NCBI GenBank assembly: GCA_902765725.1
Contig: CACXAT010000015.1
Coordinates: forward strand, 1-64,000
Source of the DNA: an uncultured Lachnospiraceae bacterium
GTDB lineage: Bacteria; Bacillota; Clostridia; Lachnospirales; Lachnospiraceae
DNA: 64,000 nucleotides
Direction: 5' to 3'
The first letter of the stretch is position 1. Each line of letters starts with the position of its first letter. Made by a program: the position numbers and the translations under genes. This document shows positions 53,318 through 62,472 of the stretch, in pieces. The notes beneath the pieces were generated by a model. That model saw only the letters and a list, made by a program, of their open reading frames with translations, was not told where the DNA came from and did no database searches.

Positions 53318-56300
53318 ATGAGTAAAGTACGCAGAGTTTACGCAGAAAAGAAGCAAGCCTTTGCCGGCGCGGCAAAAGATCTCGCCCATGAGATCCGCAG
53401 CTATCTTGGGATCAGCACGCTGGAGAGAGTCCGCATCCTGATCCGCTACGATATCGAGAACATATCCGACAGCATCTATGAAGAGGCGAAATCCTGCGTA
53501 TTTGCAGAACCCCCGGTGGATATTCTCTACGAAGAAGAGTACGCGAAGAATGAGACGGACCGGGTATTTGCCGTGGAATACCTGCCCGGACAGTTTGATC
53601 AGAGAGCGGATTCGGCCGTTCAGTGTATCCGTTTTCTGAATGAAAATGAAGACGTTCTGATCCGTACCGCAACCGTCTATGTGCTGGAGGGCGCGATCAC
53701 GGACGAGCAGATGAAGGCGATCGAGGAATACTGCTACAACCCGGTGGATTCGAGGCTTGCCGGCCTTGAGAAGCCGCAGACGCTGGAACAGAAGTTTGAC
53801 GAGCCGGAGGACATCCGGACCTTCGACGGGTTCACCTCCATGGAGGAGGAGAAGTTCAGAGAGCTCTACGATTCTCTCGGACTTGCCATGACCTACAGGG
53901 ATTTTCATTTCATCAGAGAATACTATTCCCGGGAAGAGCACAGGGATCCTACCGTCACAGAGATCAGGGTGCTGGATACCTACTGGTCGGATCACTGCCG
54001 CCATACGACATTCTCAACAGAGCTTAAAAATATAACCTTCGATGACGGGTACTACCGCAAGCCCATCGAGGCTGCCTTCCGGAAGTATCTGGAAGACCGC
54101 GCGGATGTGTACGGTGACAGGAAGGATAAGTTCGTCTGCCTGATGGACCTGGCGACGATGGGAGCCCGGAAGCTGAAGAAGGACGGGCTGCTGGCGGACC
54201 AGGAGGAGACGGACGAGATCAATGCCTGCTCCATCGTCGTTCCGGTCGAGATCGACGGACAGACGGAGGAATGGCTGATCAACTTCAAAAATGAGACCCA
54301 CAACCATCCGACAGAAATCGAGCCCTTTGGCGGCGCGGCGACCTGCCTTGGCGGCGCGATCCGTGACCCGCTGTCGGGACGTACTTACGTATATCAGGCG
54401 ATGCGCGTGACCGGCGCCGCCGATCCGAGAACTGCCATGGCAGATACGCTGAAGGGCAAGCTTCCCCAGAAGAAGCTGGTCCGTGAGGCAGCTCACGGCT
54501 ACAGCTCCTATGGAAACCAGATCGGACTGGCTACCGGCTATGTGAAGGAGATCTACCATCCCGCATACGTCGCCAAGCGCATGGAGATCGGTGCCGTTAT
54601 GGCAGCGGCTCCGAGAAAGAACGTGATCCGTGAGACCTCCAGACCGGGGGATGTGATTATCCTGCTGGGCGGAAGGACCGGACGTGACGGGATCGGAGGG
54701 GCGACAGGTTCCTCCAAAGCACATACGACTTCCTCGATCGAAGTGTGCGGGGCTGAAGTCCAGAAGGGAAATGCGCCGACCGAGAGGAAGCTGCAGCGCA
54801 TGTTCCGAAGACCTGAGGTCTCCCGGCTGATCCGCAAGTGTAATGACTTCGGCGCCGGCGGAGTGTCGGTGGCGATTGGCGAGCTGGCCGCCGGACTTAC
54901 GATCGATCTGGACAAGGTGCCCAAGAAATACGCGGGCCTGGACGGGACGGAGCTGGCGATCTCCGAATCGCAGGAGAGAATGGCCTGCGTCATCGGACCG
55001 GAGGATGTGGATGAGTTTCTGCAGTACGCGGCTCAGGAGAACCTGGAGGCTGTGAGAGTTGCTGTGGTTACAGAGAGTCCGAGGCTGGTCATGAACTGGC
55101 GCGGACATACCATCGTAGATATCAGCAGGGCCTTCCTTGATACCAACGGAGCGCACCAGGAGACGGATGTCGAGGTCGAGATGCCGTCCCGGGAGAACCG
55201 GTACTTTGAGAAGAAGCCCCTCAGCGAGGAGTGTGTGCGTGACTGCTGGAAGAGCAGACTTCAGGATCTGAACGGCTGCTCCCAGAAGGGCCTGGTCGAG
55301 ATGTTTGACTCTTCCATCGGCGCAGGATCTGTGCTGATGCCCTACGGCGGCAGATATCAGCTGACCGAGACCCAGGCGATGGTCGCTAAGCTTCCCATGG
55401 ACAGGGGCCAGTGCGACACGGTTACCATGATGGCCTATGGATTTGACCCCTATCTGTCCAGCTGGAGCCCGTATCACGGGGCCATCTACGCGGTGCTTGA
55501 ATCGGTTGCGAGAATAACAGCCAACGGCGGTGACTGGTCGAAGATCCGCTTCACATTCCAGGAGTACTTCCGCAGGATGAGCGAGGATCCGAAGCGCTGG
55601 AGCCAGCCTGCCGCTGCCCTGCTGGGAGCCTACGTGGCACAGACAGGGCTTGGACTTGCGTCAATAGGCGGCAAGGACTCCATGAGCGGATCCTTCGATG
55701 ACATCGACGTGCCGCCGACCCTGGTCTCATTTGCGGTGGACGTCAATACCATCGGCAATATCATCAGCCCGGAGCTGAAGAAGGCCGGCAGCAAGCTGGT
55801 CCTGGTACAGATTAACAGAGATCAGTATGACGTTCCGGATTTCGAGGACGTGAAGCGTCAGTACAGCGCCTTCTTCGAGGACGTGAAGGCGGGACGGATT
55901 CTGAGCGCTTACGCGGTAGACGCCCAGGGCTTCGCCGCGGCGCTGAGCAAGATGGCATTCGGCAACAGACTGGGATTCCGCATCGAGCACAACGTGGCTC
56001 CGGAGGACCTGTTCTATCCGGACTTCGGCGCGATCATCTGCGAGGTGAAGGACGGGGAGACCGGCAATCTTCACACCCGCTACACCGTTGTGGGTGTCGT
56101 GGAAGATACCCAGAGATTTGAATACAGAAATACATCGATCAGTATCGATGAGGCACTGGAGGACTGGACCGGAACACTGGAGAAGACGTTCCGCTCGGTT
56201 CCCGCTCATGAGCCGGATCCGACCGCGTCTGCCCCTGCAGATGTGCAGCCCTACGATGCCGGCAAGGCTGGCTCTGTCTATGTATGCGGCCATAAGCTCG

Positions 56301-57100
56301 CCCAGCCGAAGGTCTTCATCCCGGTATTCCCGGGCACCAACTGCGAATACGACAGCGCGAAGGCATTTGAGCGGGCCGGCGCCAGGACGGATGTGCGGGT
56401 GTTCAGAAACCTCTCCTCAGAGGACATCAGGGCATCCGTGGATGAGTTTGCCGCAGCCATTGATGACGCCCAGATCATTATGTTCCCGGGCGGCTTCTCC
56501 GCGGGCGATGAGCCGGACGGATCCGCCAAGTTCTTCGCCACTGCGTTCCGCAACGCGAAGATCAGCGACTCCGTGACGAGACTGCTGGAGGAGCGGGACG
56601 GCCTGATCCTGGGAATCTGCAACGGTTTCCAGGCACTGATCAAGCTGGGACTTGTTCCGGAAGGAAAGATCGCCCCGATCAGTGAGAGCAGCCCGACACT
56701 TACATTTAATACGATCCACCGTCACATCTCCCGCATGGTCTGCACGAAGGTCATGACCAGCAAGAGCCCGTGGCTGGCCCAGGCAGAGCTTGGAGGCGTG
56801 TATGTCAATGCGGCATCCCACGGCGAGGGACGATTCGTGGCAGATGAAGCCTGGATCAGAAAACTGATCGAGAACGGACAGGTCGCGACGATGTACTGTG
56901 ATCCGGATGGAAAGATCACCGCGGATCCCAGATGGAACGTGAACGGTTCCTACGCGTGCATCGAAGGAATTACCAGCCCGGACGGCAGGATCCTCGGCAA
57001 GATGGCTCACATTGAGCGCCGCGGCGCAGGAGTTGCCGTCAATATCAGCGGAGAGCAGGATATGAAGGTATTCGAGAGCGGCGTGCAGTATTTCAGATAA
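53318..57100 (+). CDS. purL: Phosphoribosylformylglycinamidine synthase, single-chain (PurLQ fusion)
   Basis: A 1260-residue enzyme for the fourth step of purine synthesis: FGAR + glutamine + ATP to FGAM. It is the single-chain form found in Clostridia, with an N-terminal linker domain, two AIRS-like ATP-binding halves and a C-terminal glutamine amidotransferase domain. Seen are TYWSDHCRHTTFSTEL near 220-234, HNHPTEIEPFGGAATCLGGA near 328-347 and GAGGVSVAIGELAAGLTIDL near 512-531. The amidotransferase part starts VFIPVFPGTNCEYDSAKAFE and has the nucleophile C1101 in GICNGFQ and H1168/E1170 in SHGEGRF. No other pur gene is near and no purine riboswitch is seen in the 28-base leader, so it may be read from an upstream promoter. 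Confidence 0.95.
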   Translation: MSKVRRVYAEKKQAFAGAAKDLAHEIRSYLGISTLERVRILIRYDIENISDSIYEEAKSCVFAEPPVDILYEEEYAKNETDRVFAVEYLPGQFDQRADSAVQCIRFLNENEDVLIRTATVYVLEGAITDEQMKAIEEYCYNPVDSRLAGLEKPQTLEQKFDEPEDIRTFDGFTSMEEEKFRELYDSLGLAMTYRDFHFIREYYSREEHRDPTVTEIRVLDTYWSDHCRHTTFSTELKNITFDDGYYRKPIEAAFRKYLEDRADVYGDRKDKFVCLMDLATMGARKLKKDGLLADQEETDEINACSIVVPVEIDGQTEEWLINFKNETHNHPTEIEPFGGAATCLGGAIRDPLSGRTYVYQAMRVTGAADPRTAMADTLKGKLPQKKLVREAAHGYSSYGNQIGLATGYVKEIYHPAYVAKRMEIGAVMAAAPRKNVIRETSRPGDVIILLGGRTGRDGIGGATGSSKAHTTSSIEVCGAEVQKGNAPTERKLQRMFRRPEVSRLIRKCNDFGAGGVSVAIGELAAGLTIDLDKVPKKYAGLDGTELAISESQERMACVIGPEDVDEFLQYAAQENLEAVRVAVVTESPRLVMNWRGHTIVDISRAFLDTNGAHQETDVEVEMPSRENRYFEKKPLSEECVRDCWKSRLQDLNGCSQKGLVEMFDSSIGAGSVLMPYGGRYQLTETQAMVAKLPMDRGQCDTVTMMAYGFDPYLSSWSPYHGAIYAVLESVARITANGGDWSKIRFTFQEYFRRMSEDPKRWSQPAAALLGAYVAQTGLGLASIGGKDSMSGSFDDIDVPPTLVSFAVDVNTIGNIISPELKKAGSKLVLVQINRDQYDVPDFEDVKRQYSAFFEDVKAGRILSAYAVDAQGFAAALSKMAFGNRLGFRIEHNVAPEDLFYPDFGAIICEVKDGETGNLHTRYTVVGVVEDTQRFEYRNTSISIDEALEDWTGTLEKTFRSVPAHEPDPTASAPADVQPYDAGKAGSVYVCGHKLAQPKVFIPVFPGTNCEYDSAKAFERAGARTDVRVFRNLSSEDIRASVDEFAAAIDDAQIIMFPGGFSAGDEPDGSAKFFATAFRNAKISDSVTRLLEERDGLILGICNGFQALIKLGLVPEGKIAPISESSPTLTFNTIHRHISRMVCTKVMTSKSPWLAQAELGGVYVNAASHGEGRFVADEAWIRKLIENGQVATMYCDPDGKITADPRWNVNGSYACIEGITSPDGRILGKMAHIERRGAGVAVNISGEQDMKVFESGVQYFR

Positions 57101-57136
57101 TCAGGCATTGAACCCCGGAATTGGGAGAAACACAGA

Positions 57137-60100
57137 ATGGATAACGAAGAGATCAAGAAACTGCTTCAGGAGCTCAAGAAGAATTCCGATGAAAGCACAG
57201 CTGTGCGCAGCAAGGTAGTGAAGATTCATTTCGATACCCCTGCGGAAGCTGCGCGCCGTCGGAAGGCAAAAGCACGGGCAGAAGCGGAAGAAGCGAGAAG
57301 AAAACTCGAGGAAGAGGAGAAGGCCAGAGCCGCCGAGGAAGCCAGACGTCTGGAAGCCGAGCGCATGGCGCGGGAAGTGGTCGAGGAAGCAAAGCTTCAG
57401 GCCAAGGCCGGATTCTCCTCCGATCTTGAGCAGGATCTGGACCAGATCGCAGAGGAGCAGCTTCTCCCTGAGGAGGAGTACGGTGAGAGCGCGGATGACC
57501 TGGATCTGAACTGGGAGTACGAACGGCCTCGCCTGAGTACGGACGGGCCTCAGGAAGAGGAACCGGATACCGAAGAAGATCCGGATTCCATGCCCGATTC
57601 GGACGAATTCAGGGATGGCATCATTCCGGATGACAGCAATCCCGTCCGATCCGCACTCGGAGCGATCACAGGGGTATTCGCGTCTCTGACAGAGCGTCTT
57701 CGCGAGAGGGAGCCGAAGGGAGAAGATACCGCGGACGAAGAGGACGCCGAAGAGACCGGGGCAGAGGGTGAAGAGGATTCCGCCTCTCAGGACCTGGAAG
57801 ATGGCGAGGCTCCCGGTGAAGAGGAGATGCCTGTGGAGGAAGCTCCGAAGAAGAGATGGAGCTTCAGCCGGAGGAAGACTCCGGAGGATCCTGCCACGCG
57901 CGGCGAAGAGCCTGAGCTGTCGGAGGATGAGCCGGGACAGGCCGGTGAAGAGTCCGGACAGGACCTGGAGGCGCCTGTACAGGATGACTTCGGACCGGAT
58001 GAAGAATGGAAGCGCCGGATGGAAGAGCCTCCGTCAGGAAAACGCAGGCGCGTAAAGATCCCGAGAGAGCCCCTGTTCAGCTTCCTGAAAAAGGGCCGCA
58101 GGAGCAGTGAGCCGGAAGAAAGCTTTGATCAGGAGGAGGGGTCTGAGGCAGAAGAATTCCCCGCCGAAGAGCCTGAAGTGGAAGGACCCGATGTGGAAGG
58201 AATCCCTGCCCAGGAGTTCGAAGAGAGCACAGTCCCCGGAGAAGACCCGGAACCTGGAGTGGGCTCCGTACAGGCGGGCACAGAAGGAATCCGGGGGCAG
58301 GAGCCTTCCGGAGAATGGACCTTCCGGGAGCGCGCTGATCAGGAGACCGACGAGGAACCCCAGGCATCCGTGAAACCCGAAGAGACTGGATACGACGATG
58401 CGGGGGAAGAGCCCCTTCCGGAGAAGAGCATAGAGATCATAGACCTGGAGGAGAATACCAACAGCAAGGAGGCGGAAGTCATCCCGCTGGATGCAAGATC
58501 CACCGGTCCCCTTCCCCGGCTGAAGGCCGGCAGATTCCTGCCGGGCGGAAAGAGCGTGGGCGGCCCTGACGGGGCGAAGAAGAAGGAAAAGCGGGCGAAA
58601 AAGGAAAAGAAGGAGAAAAGGGAGAGCAGGATCGTTGGATTCATTCAGTCCCACCGCAGGCAGTGCCTGATCGGTCTTGCCGCACTGATCATCCTGATCC
58701 TGGCAGCTGCCGTCCTCTTCCTGACGGTCACAAGGATGGAGAGCAGACGGCGCGCGCTGATCCGCGTAGATGAGGGACTGACGATCCAGATTCTGTCACA
58801 GCCGGATTCATTTACTCCGGAAGGCGACATATCGCTGAGAGTGAAGGCTCCGGAGACGATTCAGTCGGTCACGATCAACGGAGAGAATATTGACATCAAG
58901 CAGGGAAGGACCGTCGATCTGGATTATCATGCGATGACGGGAGCCCTTGAGGTGATGGTAGTGTCCACCGACAAGGTCCGGAGCGCGGACATCACTCTTG
59001 CATATGTTGATTCCCAGCCTCCTGTAGTCACGGTGTCTGAGAACAACGGGATGATCGAGCTCAAGGCGGAGGATAAGGAAACCGGCGTCAAGGCTGTCTA
59101 TATCGGCAGAAACGACGGACTGTCCGATGTCCCGACCTACGAGGAATACACAGAGCCGATCCCTGCGGATCCGAATACACTGTTCTCCTATTACGCGACG
59201 GATGAGGCAGGAAACAGCTCCGCACCGGCGGTCTCGGCGATGATCCCGGCAGAGGAGATCCAGTTCTCACAGAGCAGATACGGCATCTTCCCCGGGTCAG
59301 AGACTCATCTGAGCATCGAGACCACACCGGCGAATGCATTTGTAAACAATCTGACCTACGAGGTGGAAAATGAAAAGGTCGCCAAGGTCAGCAACGGTGT
59401 ACTGACCGGAATCAGTGAGGGAGACACCAAGGTCATCGCATCCGCGGACGGGCTTTCCCCCGTTTCGGCGAGCGTATCGGTCAAGGCGGACCGGAGCGTG
59501 ACGATCTCCTGCGTCGGAGACTGCACGCTCGGAACAGACATTAATCTGAGCGCGAACACCAGCTTCAACGCATATCAGGCAACGTACGGCAACAGTTATT
59601 TCTTCGAGAATGTGCGGGACATCCTGAGTCAGGATGACGCGACATTCGCCAATTTCGAGGGAACACTGACGACGCTGGATGAAAGCTACAGGAAGGATAA
59701 GCCGTATGCTTTTAAGGCAGATCCCTCCTACGCAGAGATCCTGAACGATGGAAGCATAGAAGTTGTGACGCTTGCAAACAACCACACTTATGACTATGGT
59801 GACCAGAGTACGCAGGATACGAAGGACGCTCTGGATGCGGCAGGCGTAAACTGGTGCTCGGGAGACGACATCGCTTACATGGACCTGAACGGAGTCAAGA
59901 CAGCCTTCATCGGCATCTACGCGCTGGAAAATGGTCTGGAGAGCATGGACCAGGTGAAGAGCACGATCGCGGAAGCGCAGGAAAAGGGCGCCGACCTGAT
60001 CATCATTCATTTCCACTGGGGCGTTGAACTGGTGACGGCACTGGATGAGTTTGAGCAGGAGCTGGCCCACGCTGCCATAGATGCAGGGGCGGACCTGGTA

Positions 60101-60448
60101 CTCGGAACCCATGCCCATATGATTCTTCCGGTAGAGAAGTACAATGGCAGGTACATTGTGTACGGGCTGAGCAACTTCTGCTTCGGCGGAAATCCGTACC
60201 CGCACTCCTACGACACGATCATCTGGCAGCAGACATTTACCTTCACACCGGACGGCCTTGAGTCGGAGGATGACATCAGTATCATTCCCTGCAGCATCAG
60301 CAGTGACACGTCGATCAATAACTACCAGCCGACTCCGGTGTCAGGCGATCAGGCGGCGCAGATCATACAGAGCATGAACACTCTCAGCTCACCCTTTGGT
60401 CTGACCTTTGATCAGTATATGAAAGACGGCACAGCGATCGCCGGTTAA
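57137..60448 (+). CDS. CapA-type membrane protein with a large acidic cytoplasmic region
   Basis: A 1103-residue, single-pass membrane protein. Residues 1-508 are cytoplasmic by charge. They comprise a helical KAKARAEAEEARRKLEEEEK stretch (43-90), a long disordered part rich in Glu, Asp and Pro, and a lysine-rich patch (KKKEKRAKKEKKEKRES at 481-497). A membrane helix follows at 510-532. Outside are strand-rich domains (~545-705), a bacterial Ig-like domain (Big2, ~706-784) and a CapA/PGA-synthesis metallophosphatase-like domain at ~788-1085. That last domain has GDCTLG (794-799), ANFEG (E841), NNHTYDYG (881-888), HFHWG (958-962) and GTHAH (990-994). CapA proteins take part in poly-gamma-glutamate capsule formation; no capB or capC is beside it. 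It follows purL by 36 bases. Confidence 0.88.
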   Translation: MDNEEIKKLLQELKKNSDESTAVRSKVVKIHFDTPAEAARRRKAKARAEAEEARRKLEEEEKARAAEEARRLEAERMAREVVEEAKLQAKAGFSSDLEQDLDQIAEEQLLPEEEYGESADDLDLNWEYERPRLSTDGPQEEEPDTEEDPDSMPDSDEFRDGIIPDDSNPVRSALGAITGVFASLTERLREREPKGEDTADEEDAEETGAEGEEDSASQDLEDGEAPGEEEMPVEEAPKKRWSFSRRKTPEDPATRGEEPELSEDEPGQAGEESGQDLEAPVQDDFGPDEEWKRRMEEPPSGKRRRVKIPREPLFSFLKKGRRSSEPEESFDQEEGSEAEEFPAEEPEVEGPDVEGIPAQEFEESTVPGEDPEPGVGSVQAGTEGIRGQEPSGEWTFRERADQETDEEPQASVKPEETGYDDAGEEPLPEKSIEIIDLEENTNSKEAEVIPLDARSTGPLPRLKAGRFLPGGKSVGGPDGAKKKEKRAKKEKKEKRESRIVGFIQSHRRQCLIGLAALIILILAAAVLFLTVTRMESRRRALIRVDEGLTIQILSQPDSFTPEGDISLRVKAPETIQSVTINGENIDIKQGRTVDLDYHAMTGALEVMVVSTDKVRSADITLAYVDSQPPVVTVSENNGMIELKAEDKETGVKAVYIGRNDGLSDVPTYEEYTEPIPADPNTLFSYYATDEAGNSSAPAVSAMIPAEEIQFSQSRYGIFPGSETHLSIETTPANAFVNNLTYEVENEKVAKVSNGVLTGISEGDTKVIASADGLSPVSASVSVKADRSVTISCVGDCTLGTDINLSANTSFNAYQATYGNSYFFENVRDILSQDDATFANFEGTLTTLDESYRKDKPYAFKADPSYAEILNDGSIEVVTLANNHTYDYGDQSTQDTKDALDAAGVNWCSGDDIAYMDLNGVKTAFIGIYALENGLESMDQVKSTIAEAQEKGADLIIIHFHWGVELVTALDEFEQELAHAAIDAGADLVLGTHAHMILPVEKYNGRYIVYGLSNFCFGGNPYPHSYDTIIWQQTFTFTPDGLESEDDISIIPCSISSDTSINNYQPTPVSGDQAAQIIQSMNTLSSPFGLTFDQYMKDGTAIAG

Positions 60449-60494
60449 AATCATGAAATACGTGCCGGAAATATGTGCATTATTACGGCAGCTG

Positions 60495-60527
60495 GAAAAA
60501 AGGGACGGATTCTTCCGTTCCTTTTTT
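60495..60527 (+). terminator. Terminator after the CapA-type gene
   Basis: GGGACGG (60501-60507) pairs with CCGTTCC (60514-60520) around ATTCTT; A-run before and T-run after extend the stem. This likely ends the long rightward transcript beginning near 50.9 kb. Confidence 0.85.
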
Positions 60528-60633
60528 TCCATTCCGGTGCCGGCAGTGAAAATCATAACGGGAAATGCAATATAATATTGTGCATTATCATAGTTTACTG
60601 CGTATTTCGCAAGTGCTAGTATTCTTTTTGCCG

Positions 60634-60650
60634 CTCCGGCAGTGCCGGAG
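60634..60650. repeat. REP-like small palindrome before the RAYT-like gene
   Basis: CTCCGGC (60634-60640) pairs perfectly with GCCGGAG (60644-60650) around AGT, 46 bases before the RAYT-like gene. REP sequences that RAYT enzymes act on are short GC-rich hairpins flanking the gene, so this is worth noting, but only one copy is seen in the window. Confidence 0.4.
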
Positions 60651-60695
60651 GCAGGTATTTCATCTGGTGGGGGAATAATTAGTACGGGAGGAACT

Positions 60696-61379
60696 ATGTT
60701 GACAGAATGGAAACGGATCACCCAGAGGGGGACGAAGGAGATCTACTATGCGGATCTGAAGACATCGTCAGAGATATTCGCCAATGAATGGGATAAGCGT
60801 ATTCTTCTGACATCGCTTGAAAAGCTCAGGAAGCTGTTTGATTTCGAGCTGTATGCATTCTGCATCCTGAATGACAGAGTGCGTATTCTGATCGGAGGGC
60901 TTCGGCTGAAGGCATCGGCAGTGCGCCATATGCTTGCCACCCTTCTGGAAAGGTACGAGTGCAGGACAGACCAGATCGGGGAGTATGATCTGCTCCCGCC
61001 CGGGATGATGGTCAGAAGCTGCGTGGTCAGGATCGAAAGTGAGCAGGAGAGCATCGATGTGCTGAGATATATCCATCTGACGCCATCGTCCGAGGGCTAC
61101 GCGCTGTCGGCAGGTGATTACTGGTGGACCAGCTTCAGCAGCTATCGTGGAAGATACTGCTGGCCGATGGTGGACGCGGAGGCTGTGATGCAGGTCCTGG
61201 AGAGGCAGGACCGGCAGGCGCAGCGAAGTCTTCTGGAGTATCACCGCAGGGCGGAATCTATGCGTAATCCGGTTCCGGAATGCATCAGGAACGGGGAATA
61301 TCATCTGCTGGACTGGAGAAGAGACTATGTGCCGGCAGGAAATTCAGAAGAAAATCTTAATGAAACTTTTGGTGCATAA
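60696..61379 (+). CDS. Y1/RAYT-like transposase homologue without the HUH motif
   Basis: A 227-residue protein with the outline of REP-associated (Y1, IS200-like) transposases. The strand before the catalytic motif reads AFCILNDRVRIL (54-65), where active enzymes read AxxIMPNHVHLL without gaps. Both histidines of the metal-binding HUH are arginine (R61, R63). A tyrosine (Y87 in LLERYECR) sits where the nucleophile is expected, and the family's later blocks are clear: LRYIHLTP (123-130, usually LNP) and DYWWTSFSSYRG (141-152). So the fold is kept but metal-dependent cleavage should be lost. Domestication or decay are both possible; the intact frame, GGGAGGA start site and clean ending favour a retained gene. 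No inverted ends of a transposon are seen around it. Confidence 0.7.
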   Translation: MLTEWKRITQRGTKEIYYADLKTSSEIFANEWDKRILLTSLEKLRKLFDFELYAFCILNDRVRILIGGLRLKASAVRHMLATLLERYECRTDQIGEYDLLPPGMMVRSCVVRIESEQESIDVLRYIHLTPSSEGYALSAGDYWWTSFSSYRGRYCWPMVDAEAVMQVLERQDRQAQRSLLEYHRRAESMRNPVPECIRNGEYHLLDWRRDYVPAGNSEENLNETFGA

Positions 61380-61391
61380 TGAACTGCTCCG

Positions 61392-61400
61392 TGCTATGAT
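61392..61400 (+). promoter_or_regulatory. Extended -10 promoter of the lipoprotein gene
   Basis: TGCTATGAT is an extended -10 element 50 bases before the ATG at 61450, just after the stop of the RAYT-like gene. TTGGTG at 61369 is the nearest -35-like word, at a poor distance. Confidence 0.45.
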
Positions 61401-61449
61401 GTCACTGCGTATGAATGGAATGTTAACATCATAGGGAGGTAGTTACAGT

Positions 61450-62271
61450 ATGAGGGATACCTATCAGATTAGAAAATATCTGGCACTGGCCGCATCGCTT
61501 GCTCTTTCGGCCGGCCTTCTGATCGGCTGCTCCAGATCTGACAGCAGCAGGCAGGATTCAGCTGCCGGTGCAGGCAATACAGGGATCAATGCATCCGGAA
61601 ACGTAGTGGCAGGAGCCGGAAGCTCCTCACAGGCAGTGCAGCAGGAGACACAGTCCGCATCTGCCCCGCAGGCCGTATCAGGAACACAGGAAACTGCAGC
61701 TTCAGCGGGCACGGCAACGACACCGGATGCCCAGAATGTATCCGGGACAACAACGCAGACGACGCAGCCTCAGCAGACACAGCAGGCCGGCGCTTCATCC
61801 GGCCAGGCAGCTCCGGCAGCTCCGGCGGCCGCTGCACCCGCTGCAGATACACAGACAGCGCAGGCTGCATCCGCCGATGAGGAGGATGAAGGCTTCAACG
61901 GATCGTTCGAAAAGAGCGACGGAGAAGAGAAGGTCCGGATCACGGTTGAAAGCAGTGATAAGATCCGGTTTGCCTTCAGATCCTCCATGATCAACGGAAC
62001 GGCAAAGATCACAGGAAACACCGCCTTGTACAACGGGGACGATAACTATACGATCACATTTGACGTCACCGAGGATATCCTGATGGTCACCGTAGACGGT
62101 GAGGACGCAGAGCTGTCCCAGATGAACGGGATCTATTACCGTGATTACGGTGAGGAGGATGCCGAAGATGAGGAAGCTGTGTTCGACGGAGATGAGACAG
62201 AGGAAGCGGACAACTTCTTCGAAGACGATGCAGATGACGCAGAAGATGCCGGGGAGGACGCGGCAGAGTAA
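61450..62271 (+). CDS. Lipoprotein with low-complexity linker and acidic tail
   Basis: A 273-residue exported lipoprotein of unknown function. The signal peptide ends in the lipobox LIGC (cysteine 27). Residues ~30-145 are a low-complexity linker of Ser, Ala, Gln, Thr and Gly (TTTQTTQPQQTQQAG, GQAAPAAPAAAAPAADT). A small beta domain at ~150-212 (GFNGSFEKSDGEEKVRITVE, then TALYNGDDNYTITFDV) precedes a strongly acidic tail (EEDAEDEEAVFDGDETEEAD). The linker would hold the domain away from the membrane across the wall. GGGAGGTAG lies before the ATG. It has its own promoter and terminator. Confidence 0.75.
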   Translation: MRDTYQIRKYLALAASLALSAGLLIGCSRSDSSRQDSAAGAGNTGINASGNVVAGAGSSSQAVQQETQSASAPQAVSGTQETAASAGTATTPDAQNVSGTTTQTTQPQQTQQAGASSGQAAPAAPAAAAPAADTQTAQAASADEEDEGFNGSFEKSDGEEKVRITVESSDKIRFAFRSSMINGTAKITGNTALYNGDDNYTITFDVTEDILMVTVDGEDAELSQMNGIYYRDYGEEDAEDEEAVFDGDETEEADNFFEDDADDAEDAGEDAAE

Positions 62272-62294
62272 TCTGTGCAGCAAAAAGCAAAGCA

Positions 62295-62336
62295 GGAGAG
62301 TGTGAAAGATGAGGATTCATTTTTCACACTCTCTTT
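62295..62336 (+). terminator. Terminator after the lipoprotein gene
   Basis: GAGAGTGTGAAA (62295-62306) pairs perfectly with TTTCACACTCTC (62321-62332) around a 14-base loop, followed by TTTCC. Confidence 0.75.
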
Positions 62337-62375
62337 CCATGTGACAGAGAGATTTTACGAAAGATGTCAGAAGCT

Positions 62376-62404
62376 TTGACACAGGTGCGGAAGGATATTA
62401 AACT
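62376..62404 (+). promoter_or_regulatory. Promoter of the sugar isomerase/oxidoreductase operon
   Basis: A perfect TTGACA at 62376-62381 and TAAACT at 62399-62404 are 17 bases apart, 69 bases before the ATG at 62473. Confidence 0.55.
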
Positions 62405-62472
62405 GGTATATGCGGGGATACGCATAATTCTGTGTAGATCCGGAGAATTCAGAAGAAAGGCGGATAGATGGT

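Noticed and set aside
54014..55477. 487-residue open frame antisense to purL
   Set aside because: It lies entirely within the AIRS-like domains of purL and shows no domain pattern.
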